From contig OZ245029.1 in the NCBI GenBank assembly GCA_965223955.1, forward strand, positions 1,922,001-1,986,000: DNA of 64,000 nt, given 5' to 3'. The notes below the pieces were generated by a model. The model worked only from the letters and a program-made list of their open reading frames with translations. It was not told where the DNA came from and made no database searches. Shown one piece after another: positions 41,051 through 49,330 of this stretch (position 1 is the first letter of the stretch; each line of letters opens with the position of its first letter). This DNA comes from Bin75 sp965223955 (GTDB lineage: Bacteria; Nitrospirota; Nitrospiria; Nitrospirales; UBA8639). The position numbers were made by a program, and so were the translations under genes.

Positions 41051-41770
41051 CTAGGAGGTCGTTTGCTTCTTGTCTTGCTCGATCATGACCGCATCGATCA
41101 TGGAGCGGAACAGGAGTTGCCCATCCTGGTTGCCTAACACGGATTCGGCGCAGCGTTCCGGATGCGGCATGAGACCCAAGACATTGCCTGCCGCATTGCG
41201 AATTCCGGCAATATTATCCAGGGAGCCATTGGGGTTGGCTTGGTCCGTCACGGTGCCGTCTGCCTGGCAATATCGGAACACGATTTGGGCATTGGCTTGA
41301 AGGGCGGCCAGGGTCACCGGATCGGTATGGTAGTTGCCCTCGGCGTGGGCAATGGGGAATCGCATCACGTGCCCGGATGCATAGCGCCGGGTAAACGGGG
41401 TCTCGGCATTTTCCACTTTTACCCAGACGTCTTCGCAAATAAAGGACAGGCCGATGTTGGGCAGCATGGCTCCGGGCAATAACCCCGCCTCGAGCAGGAT
41501 CTGGAAGCCATTGCAGATTCCCAGGACCAACCCGCCTGCCCGGGCGAATTCCTTGACCGAGTGCATAATAGGCGACAGTTGCGCGATGGCACCGGTGCGA
41601 AGGTAATCCCCGTATGAGAAGCCGCCTGGCAGGATAACGGCATCCATCTCACCCAGGGACGTGTCGCCATGCCAGATGAGGCTGACGTCCTGCCCCAGCG
41701 TATCCGCCAGGACGTACGCGCAATCGCGATCGCAATTGGAACCGGGGAAGACGATGACGCCCCATTTCAT
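41051..41770 (-). CDS. purQ: phosphoribosylformylglycinamidine synthase subunit PurQ
   Basis: 239 residues, class I glutamine amidotransferase: GVIVFPGSNCDRDCAYVL, LPGGFSYGDYLRTGAIA, the nucleophile Cys in GLVLGICNGFQILLEAGLLP, and GLMPHPERCAES with the His/Glu pair. It supplies ammonia to PurL with PurS as partner. purS overlaps by four bases; purL is not in the window. Confidence 0.95.
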   Translation of the reverse strand: MKWGVIVFPGSNCDRDCAYVLADTLGQDVSLIWHGDTSLGEMDAVILPGGFSYGDYLRTGAIAQLSPIMHSVKEFARAGGLVLGICNGFQILLEAGLLPGAMLPNIGLSFICEDVWVKVENAETPFTRRYASGHVMRFPIAHAEGNYHTDPVTLAALQANAQIVFRYCQADGTVTDQANPNGSLDNIAGIRNAAGNVLGLMPHPERCAESVLGNQDGQLLFRSMIDAVMIEQDKKQTTS

Positions 41771-42033
41771 GAGGGAGGCCGTGACGGTTGGAGTTCCAGC
41801 TCGTACCGATATTCTTCAATGACCGTGTTGGCGAGCAGTGTTTCACACATGGCTTTGAGTTGTTTTTCTGCTTGAGCGGGATCATCCTGGTTCAATTCGA
41901 TTTCCAAAAACTTTCCCACCCGAACGTCGCTCACGGTGGAAAACCCCAGGGTCTCCAACGATTGTTGGATGGCCCGGCCCTGCGGATCCAAAATGCCCGA
42001 TTTCAAGGTGACGTGAATTTTGGCCTTGATCAT
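41767..42033 (-). CDS. purS: phosphoribosylformylglycinamidine synthase subunit PurS
   Basis: 88 residues from the ATG at 42033, which overlaps the purB stop (ATGA). Typical PurS: KAKIHVTLKSGILDPQGRAI, VGKFLEIEL, and MCETLLANTVIEEYRYEL. It bridges PurQ and PurL in the three-part enzyme. A longer in-frame reading lies inside purB and is not used. Confidence 0.93.
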   Translation of the reverse strand: MIKAKIHVTLKSGILDPQGRAIQQSLETLGFSTVSDVRVGKFLEIELNQDDPAQAEKQLKAMCETLLANTVIEEYRYELELQPSRPPS

Positions 42034-43382
42034 GAGCGGGCCCTGCTTGTCCTGCCCTGTGCGCGCTTCACTTTTGATAAGACGGCTTTGGAGCCAAAGA
42101 CTCGACGGTATATTTCGTCGAGGTGACGAACGTACCATTCCGGCTCGAAGCAGGCCTTGATCTCGGCGGGTGTCAACTTTTTCGAGATCAACGGATCGTG
42201 CGACACGAGGTCGTGAAAGGTTCCCTGCCCTTCCCAGGCTTCCATGGCGTTACGTTGAACCGCTTCGTAGGCGGCCTTGCGTTCGATCCCGCGATCGACC
42301 AAGGCCAACAACATGCGTTGGGAGTACACCAACCCACCCGTCAGGTTTAAATTCTTCAGCATCTGTTCCGGATACACCACCAGGTTTTTCAGAAGTTGGG
42401 TCAGGCGCACGATCATGTAATCGATCAGAATCGTGCTGTCCGGGATAATAATACGCTCGACCGAAGAGTGGCTGATGTCACGTTCGTGCCACAGCGCGAC
42501 GTTTTCCAACGCGGCCAGACTATTGGCTCGAATGACCCGGGCAAGGCCGCAAAGATTTTCTGATCCTACCGGATTCCGTTTATGCGGCATGGCGGAGGAC
42601 CCTTTTTGCCCGGCGCTGAAATATTCCTCGGCTTCCAGGACTTCGGTCCGTTGGAGATGGCGGATTTCTGTCGCCACTTTTTCAATACTGGCGGCAATCA
42701 GGGCCAAGGTGGTCATAAACGCGGCGTGCCGGTCCCGTTGCACGACCTGATTCGAAACCGGAGCCGGTTTCAAGCCCAGCTTCGCGCAGGTGATTTTTTC
42801 GATCCGCGGCGGCAGGTGCGCAAACGTGCCCATGGCTCCGGACAGCTTTCCAACGGCAATATCCTCTCCGGCCGCGATCAGGCGCCGGCGTTGCCGGGTG
42901 AATTCCTCGTACCAGATGGCAAACTTGAAGCCCAGGGAAATGGGTTCGCCGTGAATGCCGTGCGACCGTCCCACCATCATCGTCTCCCGGTACGCGAAGG
43001 CTTGATCCCGCAGGACCTGCAATAAGGCGTCCAGGTCCTCCAGGATGATTCCCACCGCCTCGACCAATTGGATGGCCAGCCCGGTGTCGAGCACGTCGGA
43101 GGACGTCAGCCCCACGTGCAAATGCCGGGCCGGGGGACCGGCCTGCTCGGCAACGGATTCCAAAAACGCAATCACGTCATGTTTGGCAATCCGTTCGATT
43201 TCCTCAATCCGGTCCGGATCGAGGGCAACCTTTCGTCTGACCCGTCGCGCCACGCCTCCGGGGACTTCACCCCTTTCTTCACGCGCTTCACACACGGCCA
43301 GTTCGACTTGCAGCCAGGTTTCATACTTCCGCTTCGAGGTCCATACGGCCCCCATGCGGGGCAAGGTGTAGCGTTCAATCAT
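42030..43382 (-). CDS. purB: adenylosuccinate lyase
   Basis: 450 residues, fumarase/aspartase superfamily. The signature SAGQKGSSAMPHKRNPVGSE contains the catalytic loop Ser. HVGLTSSDVLDT and the MVGRSHGIHGEPIS active-site His segment are intact. It acts twice in purine synthesis (SAICAR and adenylosuccinate cleavage). The start overlaps the upstream small gene by four bases, and its end overlaps purS, giving a tightly coupled operon. Confidence 0.96.
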   Translation of the reverse strand: MIERYTLPRMGAVWTSKRKYETWLQVELAVCEAREERGEVPGGVARRVRRKVALDPDRIEEIERIAKHDVIAFLESVAEQAGPPARHLHVGLTSSDVLDTGLAIQLVEAVGIILEDLDALLQVLRDQAFAYRETMMVGRSHGIHGEPISLGFKFAIWYEEFTRQRRRLIAAGEDIAVGKLSGAMGTFAHLPPRIEKITCAKLGLKPAPVSNQVVQRDRHAAFMTTLALIAASIEKVATEIRHLQRTEVLEAEEYFSAGQKGSSAMPHKRNPVGSENLCGLARVIRANSLAALENVALWHERDISHSSVERIIIPDSTILIDYMIVRLTQLLKNLVVYPEQMLKNLNLTGGLVYSQRMLLALVDRGIERKAAYEAVQRNAMEAWEGQGTFHDLVSHDPLISKKLTPAEIKACFEPEWYVRHLDEIYRRVFGSKAVLSKVKRAQGRTSRARS

Positions 43383-43594
43383 CGGTGCTCCACGGTAAAT
43401 CCTTCTTCAGCCAATGCCTTTTCAAAATCCGGATCGAGTTTTGCACACTCACGGGCCAAGCGTTCCCGCTTCAAACGCGACAATTTTTCTTGCACCGCCA
43501 CTTCAACGGCCTGACTGCGGTTGGGAAATACGGCCTCCGCACTAATCCGTTGCTCCCTCGAAGCGCCTGGTGTGCGAGATTCAGGCATCGCCAT
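43379..43594 (-). CDS. orphan antitoxin-like protein (MazE/CopG type)
   Basis: 71 residues from the ATG at 43594 (69 from 43588). The stretch FPNRSQAVEVAVQEKLSRLK followed by RERLARECAKLDPDFEKALA resembles the ribbon-helix-helix plus C-terminal tail of MazE-type antitoxins. No toxin gene is adjacent: upstream is the ATPase regulator (14-base overlap), downstream is purB (4-base overlap). It may be a co-opted regulator or a leftover antitoxin. Confidence 0.55.
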   Translation of the reverse strand: MAMPESRTPGASREQRISAEAVFPNRSQAVEVAVQEKLSRLKRERLARECAKLDPDFEKALAEEGFTVEHR

Positions 43595-44822
43595 TGCCAA
43601 GTCTAGTTCGTTGCATGATGGCGCGGTCAATCAGACCTTCGATCGTGGGATCAACGTTACGCATTTGGATTTGGGTCATGAAAGCGCGCGGCCCCATCTC
43701 CACGAACAGGCGCCCAAAGACTTCATCGGCGAAGCTGCTTGAGATAACGCCTACACCGTCAAAATCGATAATAACCGGACGCTGCTCACGCAGCAGATTC
43801 TCGATCATGCCTCGAATCCGCCTTCCACCTTGGCGAGAGCCTGTATCGCGTTGAGCCTCATCTTGGACGCTGAAAATCAATTCGCCCTCCTGGTTCTCAA
43901 ATTTACGTTCAATATAATCGTAAGGCGGATCATGTGACCGGCCTTTGAATTGAAGAGCTTTCCCTAGCAATTCAGGATCGCCGACATCGATCCCACATCG
44001 CACCGATGTCCCGCGATAAAGAACAAGGTTCCCGCGATTTACGATTTTTTCTTCATTTTCTTTACAAAAAAGCGAGCCTTTTAAGGAATTAATCTCGCAT
44101 TGACCACCTGAAAGAGTTGCGACCCGATAGCTTCCGTAGAGCCCGTTACCAGCGCCCCGGCTCTTGTCCCGCGTGACACCTTCGTTGATCGCTTGTCGAA
44201 TCGCTTGAGCATGATCGGTCATCTTCATGCTACCAGGAATGCCGATACCGGCATCGGCAACGACAAACTCAACCCGATTAGAATTTTTGTATGCCGTCGC
44301 CTGCACGAACCCGCCGACCGGCGATTGGGAATGATTGACAACATTGTCCATGATCTCCCCCAGCGACCATTCGACGGCTTTTAAGGTTGCCCTATCCGTT
44401 TCCAACTGACCCAGGATCAAGTTCATGACTTTGCCGAGAATCTCGCCCGCGGCACTCGTCCCATCCTCGCCGAAACGAAGGGCGGGAACATGGCCGCCTT
44501 CGTGTTGGTTTTGGTCATATTTGTCGGGGTCAATATAGTGAGCCCAATTGGTATTAGAAAAAAGCCTTTGCAAATTATCGTCTTTCGGCTCGGTCAATTG
44601 GAAACCGACACTCTCTTTCCTGTAATTCGCAATGATAGGCATCAGCGGCAGCATCACGGCTTCCGTAACGCCGTCGCACATTGAAAAATCCAGTATGACA
44701 TCAGACCATCCCTGTCCTTTTATCGTCTTATGAAGCACCGAACATAAAGACCGCAAATCGCCGTACCTCACATGCCCCTTGACGATAATTCGATTGCCGT
44801 CTTTTTCAATTCCGTCGTTCAT
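43581..44822 (-). CDS. STAS-like/HATPase/DUF4325 regulator
   Basis: 413 residues in three parts. The N-terminal ~100 residues (SDVILDFSMCDGVTEAVMLP) look STAS-like. The centre is a GHKL ATPase of anti-sigma type: N box WSLGEIMDNVVNHSQSPVGG, G1 box VADAGIGIPGS, G2 region KSRGAGNGLYGSYRVATLSG. The C-terminal ~100 residues (RPVIIDFDGVGVISSSFADE, VFGRLFVEMG) match DUF4325, a STAS-related domain. A kinase and its substrate-like domain in one chain suggest a partner-switching regulator. It heads a five-gene operon with purB, purS and purQ. Confidence 0.75.
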   Translation of the reverse strand: MNDGIEKDGNRIIVKGHVRYGDLRSLCSVLHKTIKGQGWSDVILDFSMCDGVTEAVMLPLMPIIANYRKESVGFQLTEPKDDNLQRLFSNTNWAHYIDPDKYDQNQHEGGHVPALRFGEDGTSAAGEILGKVMNLILGQLETDRATLKAVEWSLGEIMDNVVNHSQSPVGGFVQATAYKNSNRVEFVVADAGIGIPGSMKMTDHAQAIRQAINEGVTRDKSRGAGNGLYGSYRVATLSGGQCEINSLKGSLFCKENEEKIVNRGNLVLYRGTSVRCGIDVGDPELLGKALQFKGRSHDPPYDYIERKFENQEGELIFSVQDEAQRDTGSRQGGRRIRGMIENLLREQRPVIIDFDGVGVISSSFADEVFGRLFVEMGPRAFMTQIQMRNVDPTIEGLIDRAIMQRTRLGNGDA

Positions 44823-45235
44823 TCAAACTGTCTCAAGTTCTTTGATCTTTCCTGCCTTGCAACCGCATCTTATCAGGCCAGTCAAATAATTCACCAGAAA
44901 CCAACGCGGAAATTGATGGATGAAATAGGCTTAAACACAGATTCAAAAACTTTTAATTCGATTCATCCTAGGTTCTATAAACTTCCCAATCAAGGAAACA
45001 GGTGTCAAGTAGAGGTTTCAAGAAAATTCATCAGGTTTTCGTTCGGGACTAGCTAGGCGCCTCAAGTGGCTTAACAGAATGCGGCATGAGATGACGTGGC
45101 TACAAATGCAAGAGACAAAGACACTGGATTCCCGATTAAGAATGTCGGGAATGACAGAAAAAGACAAAGGCCAAGGACAAAGGCACTGGACGCCCGTGTG
45201 CGCGAGAATGACTCGTAGCTTGCAAGAATAATTAT
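44823..45235. repeat. gene-free gap with two CCCGA/TCGGG-type repeats
   Basis: The left ~280 bases contain no ORF I believe; they would hold the promoter of the ATPase regulator. At 45118-45156 GGATTCCCGATTAAGAATGT CGGGAATGACAG is a hairpin repeat copy, and at 45186-45213 a decayed relative (GGACGCCCGTGTGCGCGAGA ATGAC). Confidence 0.55.
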
Positions 45236-45721
45236 TCAGTGAGCAAGATCGCTGCGTTTGGGCTCCAGACGCGCATCGTGTTTGATGAGTTGATCCAATA
45301 TGCCATTGACGAATCGTCTGGTTTCGTCGTCCGCAAAGATTTTTGCCAATTCGAGGGCCTCATCCACCGTCACTTTCGCCGGCACGTCGGGGATCCAGAG
45401 CAATTCATACATCGCCTGTCGCAAAATATTCCGATCCACCACGGGCATACGATCCACCGTCCAGTTTCGTGCATAGGCGGTAATGAGTTCATCGAGTTCG
45501 ACTTGATGGGTCCGGACGCCGGTGACCAACTCGGACGCAAACGTTCGGACCGATTCCGACGCTTCTCGTTCTGCCCAGAATTGCTCCAGCCAAAATTCGG
45601 TGGACTCGTGAAAATCGCATTGAAAAAGAATTTGGAGGGCCAATTCACGTGCATCACGCCGTGTATACCCGCGTCGAGGTTCGGGCGAAGAGTCTCGTTC
45701 TTCTGTCATATTCTCAGACAT
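45236..45721 (-). CDS. nusB: transcription antitermination factor NusB
   Basis: 161 residues. The NusB fold is seen in RRDARELALQILFQCDFHES, NWTVDRMPVVDRNILRQAMY and DETRRFVNGILDQL. It binds boxA RNA with NusE during rRNA transcription. It lies 6 bases after ribH on the same strand, the common ribH-nusB pair. Confidence 0.94.
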   Translation of the reverse strand: MSENMTEERDSSPEPRRGYTRRDARELALQILFQCDFHESTEFWLEQFWAEREASESVRTFASELVTGVRTHQVELDELITAYARNWTVDRMPVVDRNILRQAMYELLWIPDVPAKVTVDEALELAKIFADDETRRFVNGILDQLIKHDARLEPKRSDLAH

Positions 45722-45727
45722 TCGCGC

Positions 45728-46228
45728 TTAACCGTGTTGGAAGCCGGTCGGCTTTCGATCAATTTCGTGCAAGTCCTTCATCAGGGTTGCCATTTCAATA
45801 GCGGTGCAAGCGGCTTGCGCGCCTCGGTTGACTTCAGTGGTGCCTGCCCTGGCCAAGGCCTCTTCCGCGGTATTGGTCGTCAGGACCCCGAAGATAATGG
45901 GAATGCCCGTCTCCCGAGAAGCCTGGGCAATGCCCCGGCTCATTTCCGCACTGATAAAATCGAAATGAGGGGTCTCGCCCCTGATGACCGCTCCCAAACA
46001 GATCACGGCATCGAACTGTTTGGAGTGGGCCAACTGCTTGGCCACCAACGGGATTTCAAAGGCGCCGGGGACACGAACGATTTGAAGGTTCTCCTCCGAG
46101 GCACCGTGTTTTTTCAAGGTCTCGAGCGCAGCGGCTTCCAGGCGGCTGGTGACAAATTCATTGAATTTACTCGCCACGATGCCGAATCGCAGTTCCCGGG
46201 CATTCAAATTTCCTTCAATGGGTATCAT
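45728..46228 (-). CDS. ribH: 6,7-dimethyl-8-ribityllumazine synthase
   Basis: 166 residues. Motifs: FGIVASKFNEFVTSRLEAAA, RVPGAFEIPLVAKQLA, CLGAVIRGETPHFDFISAEM (catalytic His in TPHFD) and GVLTTNTAEEALARAG. It makes the riboflavin precursor lumazine. A repeat-filled gap of 235 bases separates it from ribBA. Confidence 0.96.
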   Translation of the reverse strand: MIPIEGNLNARELRFGIVASKFNEFVTSRLEAAALETLKKHGASEENLQIVRVPGAFEIPLVAKQLAHSKQFDAVICLGAVIRGETPHFDFISAEMSRGIAQASRETGIPIIFGVLTTNTAEEALARAGTTEVNRGAQAACTAIEMATLMKDLHEIDRKPTGFQHG

Positions 46229-46282
46229 GGGAATTGACTGTAGGGCATCTTCATTCTTGACAAGGTGATCCTTTGTCTCTTT

Positions 46283-46410
46283 CTGTCATCCCCGACTCCG
46301 ATCGGGGATCCAGGGGGTTTTCCTTTTTCTCCGTGAAAATAAAGACTCTGGATTCCTATAAATCGCCTGGATTCCCGATCAAGTCGGGGACAAGCGTCGG
46401 GAATGACAGA
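46283..46410. repeat. CCCGA/TCGGG hairpin repeats between ribBA and ribH
   Basis: GTCATCCCCGACTCCGATCGGGGATCCAGG (46285-46314) and, about 55 bases on, GGATTCCCGATCAAGTCGGGG ACAAGCGTCGGGAATGACAG (46370-46409). The two copies are inverted with respect to each other. Confidence 0.55.
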
Positions 46411-46463
46411 GAGGGAAAAACGAGAATGACACATCAGGATGTGGGCCTACGGGGTTGAGCCCG

Positions 46464-47669
46464 TTACACGTTGTTTAAAAGATGACCCAGTTTGCTCTTT
46501 TTCGTTCGAAGGTAATGGACGTTCGTTTCCTGGGGGTCGATTTCAATGGGGACGCGTTCGACAACCGTCAAGCCATATCCCTCAATCCCCACGATCTTTC
46601 GTGGATTATTCGTCATGAGACGGATCTGTCTGAGTCCCAAACTGACTAAAATTTGTGCGCCAATCCCGTAATTCCGCAAGTCCGGTTTAAATCCCAACTT
46701 GAGATTCGCCTCGACGGTATCGCTGCCCTGGTCCTGGAGGTGATAGGCCCTTATTTTATTCAGCAACCCGATGCCCCGCCCCTCCTGATTCAAATACAGC
46801 AGCACCCCTTTGCCTTCTTTTTCAATAACGGCCATGGCGCGGTGGAGCTGATCGCGACAGTCGCACCGCAAAGAGCCGAAGACGTCCGACGTGAGACAGC
46901 CGGAATGCACGCGGACGAGGGTGGGTGCTTCGTCAATGAGGCCCTTGACCAAGGCTATATGCGTGCCGCTATCCAGTTCATTCTCGAAGACCCAGGCCTC
47001 GAAATTTCCGAAAATCGTCGGCAATTCGGCGCTCACGGATTTTTTGACAAAGGTCTCGCGTGACAACCGATATTGAATGAGGTCTTTAATGGTAATGAGC
47101 TTGAGGGCGTGCCCCTTGGCAAATTCCATGAGGTCGGGAACCCTGGCCATGGTTCCATCGTCATTCATGATTTCACAAATGACCCCGGCCGGATACCTGC
47201 CGGCCATACGCGCCAGATCGACGGAGCCTTCGGTTTGGCCGGCCCGCTTGAGCACTCCGCCATTATGAGCCCGCAGAGGGAAAATGTGTCCCGGCTTCGT
47301 GAAATCGGAGGGTTTGCAGGAGAGATCGACGGCCATGCGGATTGTGGTCGCCCGGTCAGCAGCCGAAATTCCCGTGGTGACGTCCCGTGCGGCATCGATG
47401 GACACGGTAAAGGCGGTGCCGAACGGCGCGGTATTGTCCACTGTCTGAGGATGCAAATTGAGTTGCTCTGTCCGGTCGGCCGTGAGGGTCAGACAGATGA
47501 GGCCACGGGCATGTTTGGCCATAAAATTGATGGCTTCCGGGGTGACGGATTCGGCGGCCATCACCAGGTCGCCCTCGTTTTCACGATCTTCATCGTCGAC
47601 CAGGATCACGAATTTTCCGGCACGGATGTCCTCAAGGGCTTCGTCGATGGTATTGAAGTTGGTCGTCAT
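46464..47669 (-). CDS. ribBA: bifunctional 3,4-dihydroxy-2-butanone-4-phosphate synthase / GTP cyclohydrolase II
   Basis: 401 residues. DHBP synthase (1-~200): VDDEDRENEGDLVMAAES, THRD-type region replaced by GTAFTVSIDAARDVTTGISA, and HNGGVLKRAGQTEGSVDLAR. GTP cyclohydrolase II (~205-401): RVHSGCLTSDVFGSLRCDCR with three zinc Cys, NQEGRGIGLLNKIRAYHLQD and NNPRKIVGIEGYGL. Both reactions feed riboflavin synthesis. The upstream gap holds a repeat and could hold an FMN riboswitch, but I see none. Confidence 0.95.
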   Translation of the reverse strand: MTTNFNTIDEALEDIRAGKFVILVDDEDRENEGDLVMAAESVTPEAINFMAKHARGLICLTLTADRTEQLNLHPQTVDNTAPFGTAFTVSIDAARDVTTGISAADRATTIRMAVDLSCKPSDFTKPGHIFPLRAHNGGVLKRAGQTEGSVDLARMAGRYPAGVICEIMNDDGTMARVPDLMEFAKGHALKLITIKDLIQYRLSRETFVKKSVSAELPTIFGNFEAWVFENELDSGTHIALVKGLIDEAPTLVRVHSGCLTSDVFGSLRCDCRDQLHRAMAVIEKEGKGVLLYLNQEGRGIGLLNKIRAYHLQDQGSDTVEANLKLGFKPDLRNYGIGAQILVSLGLRQIRLMTNNPRKIVGIEGYGLTVVERVPIEIDPQETNVHYLRTKKSKLGHLLNNV

Positions 47670-47682
47670 GGATGCAATCCCT

Positions 47683-47780
47683 CTCTACCCCACCTGACCT
47701 CCCCTTACAAAGGGGAGGGAACGACAAGCAATCCTTCCTGATTCCCCTCCTTTGTAAGGAGGGGTGAGGGGAGGTAGAGC
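47683..47780. repeat. pair of CCCCTCC cores in outward orientation
   Basis: CTCTACCCCACCTGACCTCC then CCTTACAAAGGGGAGGG, a short spacer, and CCCCTCCTTTGTAAGGAGGG followed by GTGAGGGGAGGTAGAG. The order is the mirror of the MITE copies (tails facing outwards), so this looks like the junction of two adjacent elements. Confidence 0.6.
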
Positions 47781-47867
47781 GCATAAAGAGAGATCATGGG
47801 TATCCCGTAGCAAGCAAACCCCTACATTTTATATGGGGTTTCTACTCGCCTTGTCAATGGCGCGGGA

Positions 47868-49082
47868 TTACGAGGCTTCCTCTTTGATCGAGAGTGGCTG
47901 GGATCGTTGAATGTAGATCACGCTGCCGGTGGCAATTCCCGTCAGGACGACAAAGACGAGAAATCCGCTCGCGTACGTCCCTGTCACATCCTTGAAAAGA
48001 CCAAACCAGAACGGGAGGAAGAATCCGCCGAAACCACCGGCTGCGCCAATAAATCCAGAAGCCGTCCCCATCATGTTCCGGTAGCGCAGTGACGCCACCT
48101 GAAAGACAACCCCGTTGCCGAAGCCCAAGAGAAGGAGGGTTGTGACGATTAAGGAAAACGCCCAGAACGGCGGCGGCAACCACGCCAGGAGAATGCACAG
48201 CCCCCCGATAGCGGGAAATCCCACCTGGAGCAGGCTGAACCCTCCGACCCGGTCGGCCCAGTGACCGCCAACCGGTCGTGCGATACTTCCCGCAAGCCCG
48301 CAGATCGCCGTCAGGGTCCCGGCAGTGACCATATCCAGGCCATATTGATCATGAAAGAAAATCGGCAAAAAGCTGGAAAACCCGACAAACCCTCCGAACG
48401 TCACCCCATAGAAGAAACACAACCACTGCATGAATCGTTCCTGGAAGACCATGCGGAAAGAGGCTGCCAGGCTCTTCCCGGGTTGGTTGTGCAAAGGGGT
48501 CTCATGGACGAACAACGAAAACACCACGGCCGCGAACAGGACCGGCACAATCATCAGGCCGAACACCCCGTGCCATCCGACGTGGGCGGCAAGATGTGGG
48601 GCGAAAAACGTTGCCAGGAAAACCCCGCTGTTTCCGGTCGCGGCGATGCCCATGGCCAGCCCCTGATGCTGAGAAGGATAGGCGCGGCTTGCCACGGGAA
48701 GCGCCACGGCAAAACTCGCACCCGCCGCCCCCAGCAGCAGACCGATGCCTAACATTTGGGCATAGCTGTGACCGAACAGCCAGCCCAACGACAGCGCCAC
48801 CACTTCTATCCAGAGAATGCCGAGTCCTACCCGTTTCGCGCCGAACTGATCGGTGAACGGCCCGACCACGATGCGTAACAGGGCCCCGCCGAGCAAGGGG
48901 ATGGCGACCAGCAACCCTTTCTGCGTGGCACTTAAGGCGAAGTCCTGCGCAATGGCAATGCCCAATGCGCCGATCAACAGCCAGACGACGAAACTCACCT
49001 CGAAGTGGAGCCAGGCTCCCAATAAAGAAGGCCAGTGGCCGCTTTTCAGGGCATGCTTCAGCGCGTACGGGTTCATGGGCAA
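47868..49082 (-). CDS. nitrate/nitrite porter (NNP) family MFS transporter
   Basis: 404 residues with 12 membrane helices. NNP signatures: GIAATGNSGVFLATFFAP in helix 5 and FIGAAGGFGGFFLPFWFG in helix 11, plus GPFTDQFGAKR in the first cytoplasmic loop. Members move nitrate and/or nitrite (NarK, NasA, NrtP). No nitrate or nitrite reductase lies beside it, so direction of transport cannot be judged. The start could be the ATG at 49082 or 49076. It is flanked by repeats on both sides. Confidence 0.88.
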   Translation of the reverse strand: MPMNPYALKHALKSGHWPSLLGAWLHFEVSFVVWLLIGALGIAIAQDFALSATQKGLLVAIPLLGGALLRIVVGPFTDQFGAKRVGLGILWIEVVALSLGWLFGHSYAQMLGIGLLLGAAGASFAVALPVASRAYPSQHQGLAMGIAATGNSGVFLATFFAPHLAAHVGWHGVFGLMIVPVLFAAVVFSLFVHETPLHNQPGKSLAASFRMVFQERFMQWLCFFYGVTFGGFVGFSSFLPIFFHDQYGLDMVTAGTLTAICGLAGSIARPVGGHWADRVGGFSLLQVGFPAIGGLCILLAWLPPPFWAFSLIVTTLLLLGFGNGVVFQVASLRYRNMMGTASGFIGAAGGFGGFFLPFWFGLFKDVTGTYASGFLVFVVLTGIATGSVIYIQRSQPLSIKEEAS

Positions 49083-49242
49083 AAACGCATTAAAAAGATT
49101 GCATGAAGGTAACGGTGACGTTTTCGAAAATTGCGTGCGTCGTGACTATAGAGCACCGAAACAAACCGTCGCAATCGAAGTCTTCTTTTGTGATTCCTCT
49201 TCGCAGGGTTTATAATTTTGCAACGATTGCACGAATTGTATA

Positions 49243-49312
49243 TATGCGTTCACTCATTCGTTGACATTCCCCCTCACCCTACCCTCTCCCGCCAGGGGAG
49301 AGGAAGAACGCT
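49243..49312. repeat. left end of the composite MITE joined to a CTCTCCC hairpin
   Basis: TATGCGTTCACTCATTCGTT with GACA (49243-49266) is a good left end; directly after it comes CCCTCACCCTACCCTCTCCC and GCCAGGGGAGAGG instead of the usual CCCCTCC core. So terminal and core modules can be exchanged. Confidence 0.6.
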
Positions 49313-49330
49313 GCTTCGATCGAAAAGCTG

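Noticed and set aside
46229..46463. FMN riboswitch or regulatory RNA before ribH
   Set aside because: The gap is filled by CCCGA/TCGGG hairpin repeats and shows no RFN-type conserved sequence.
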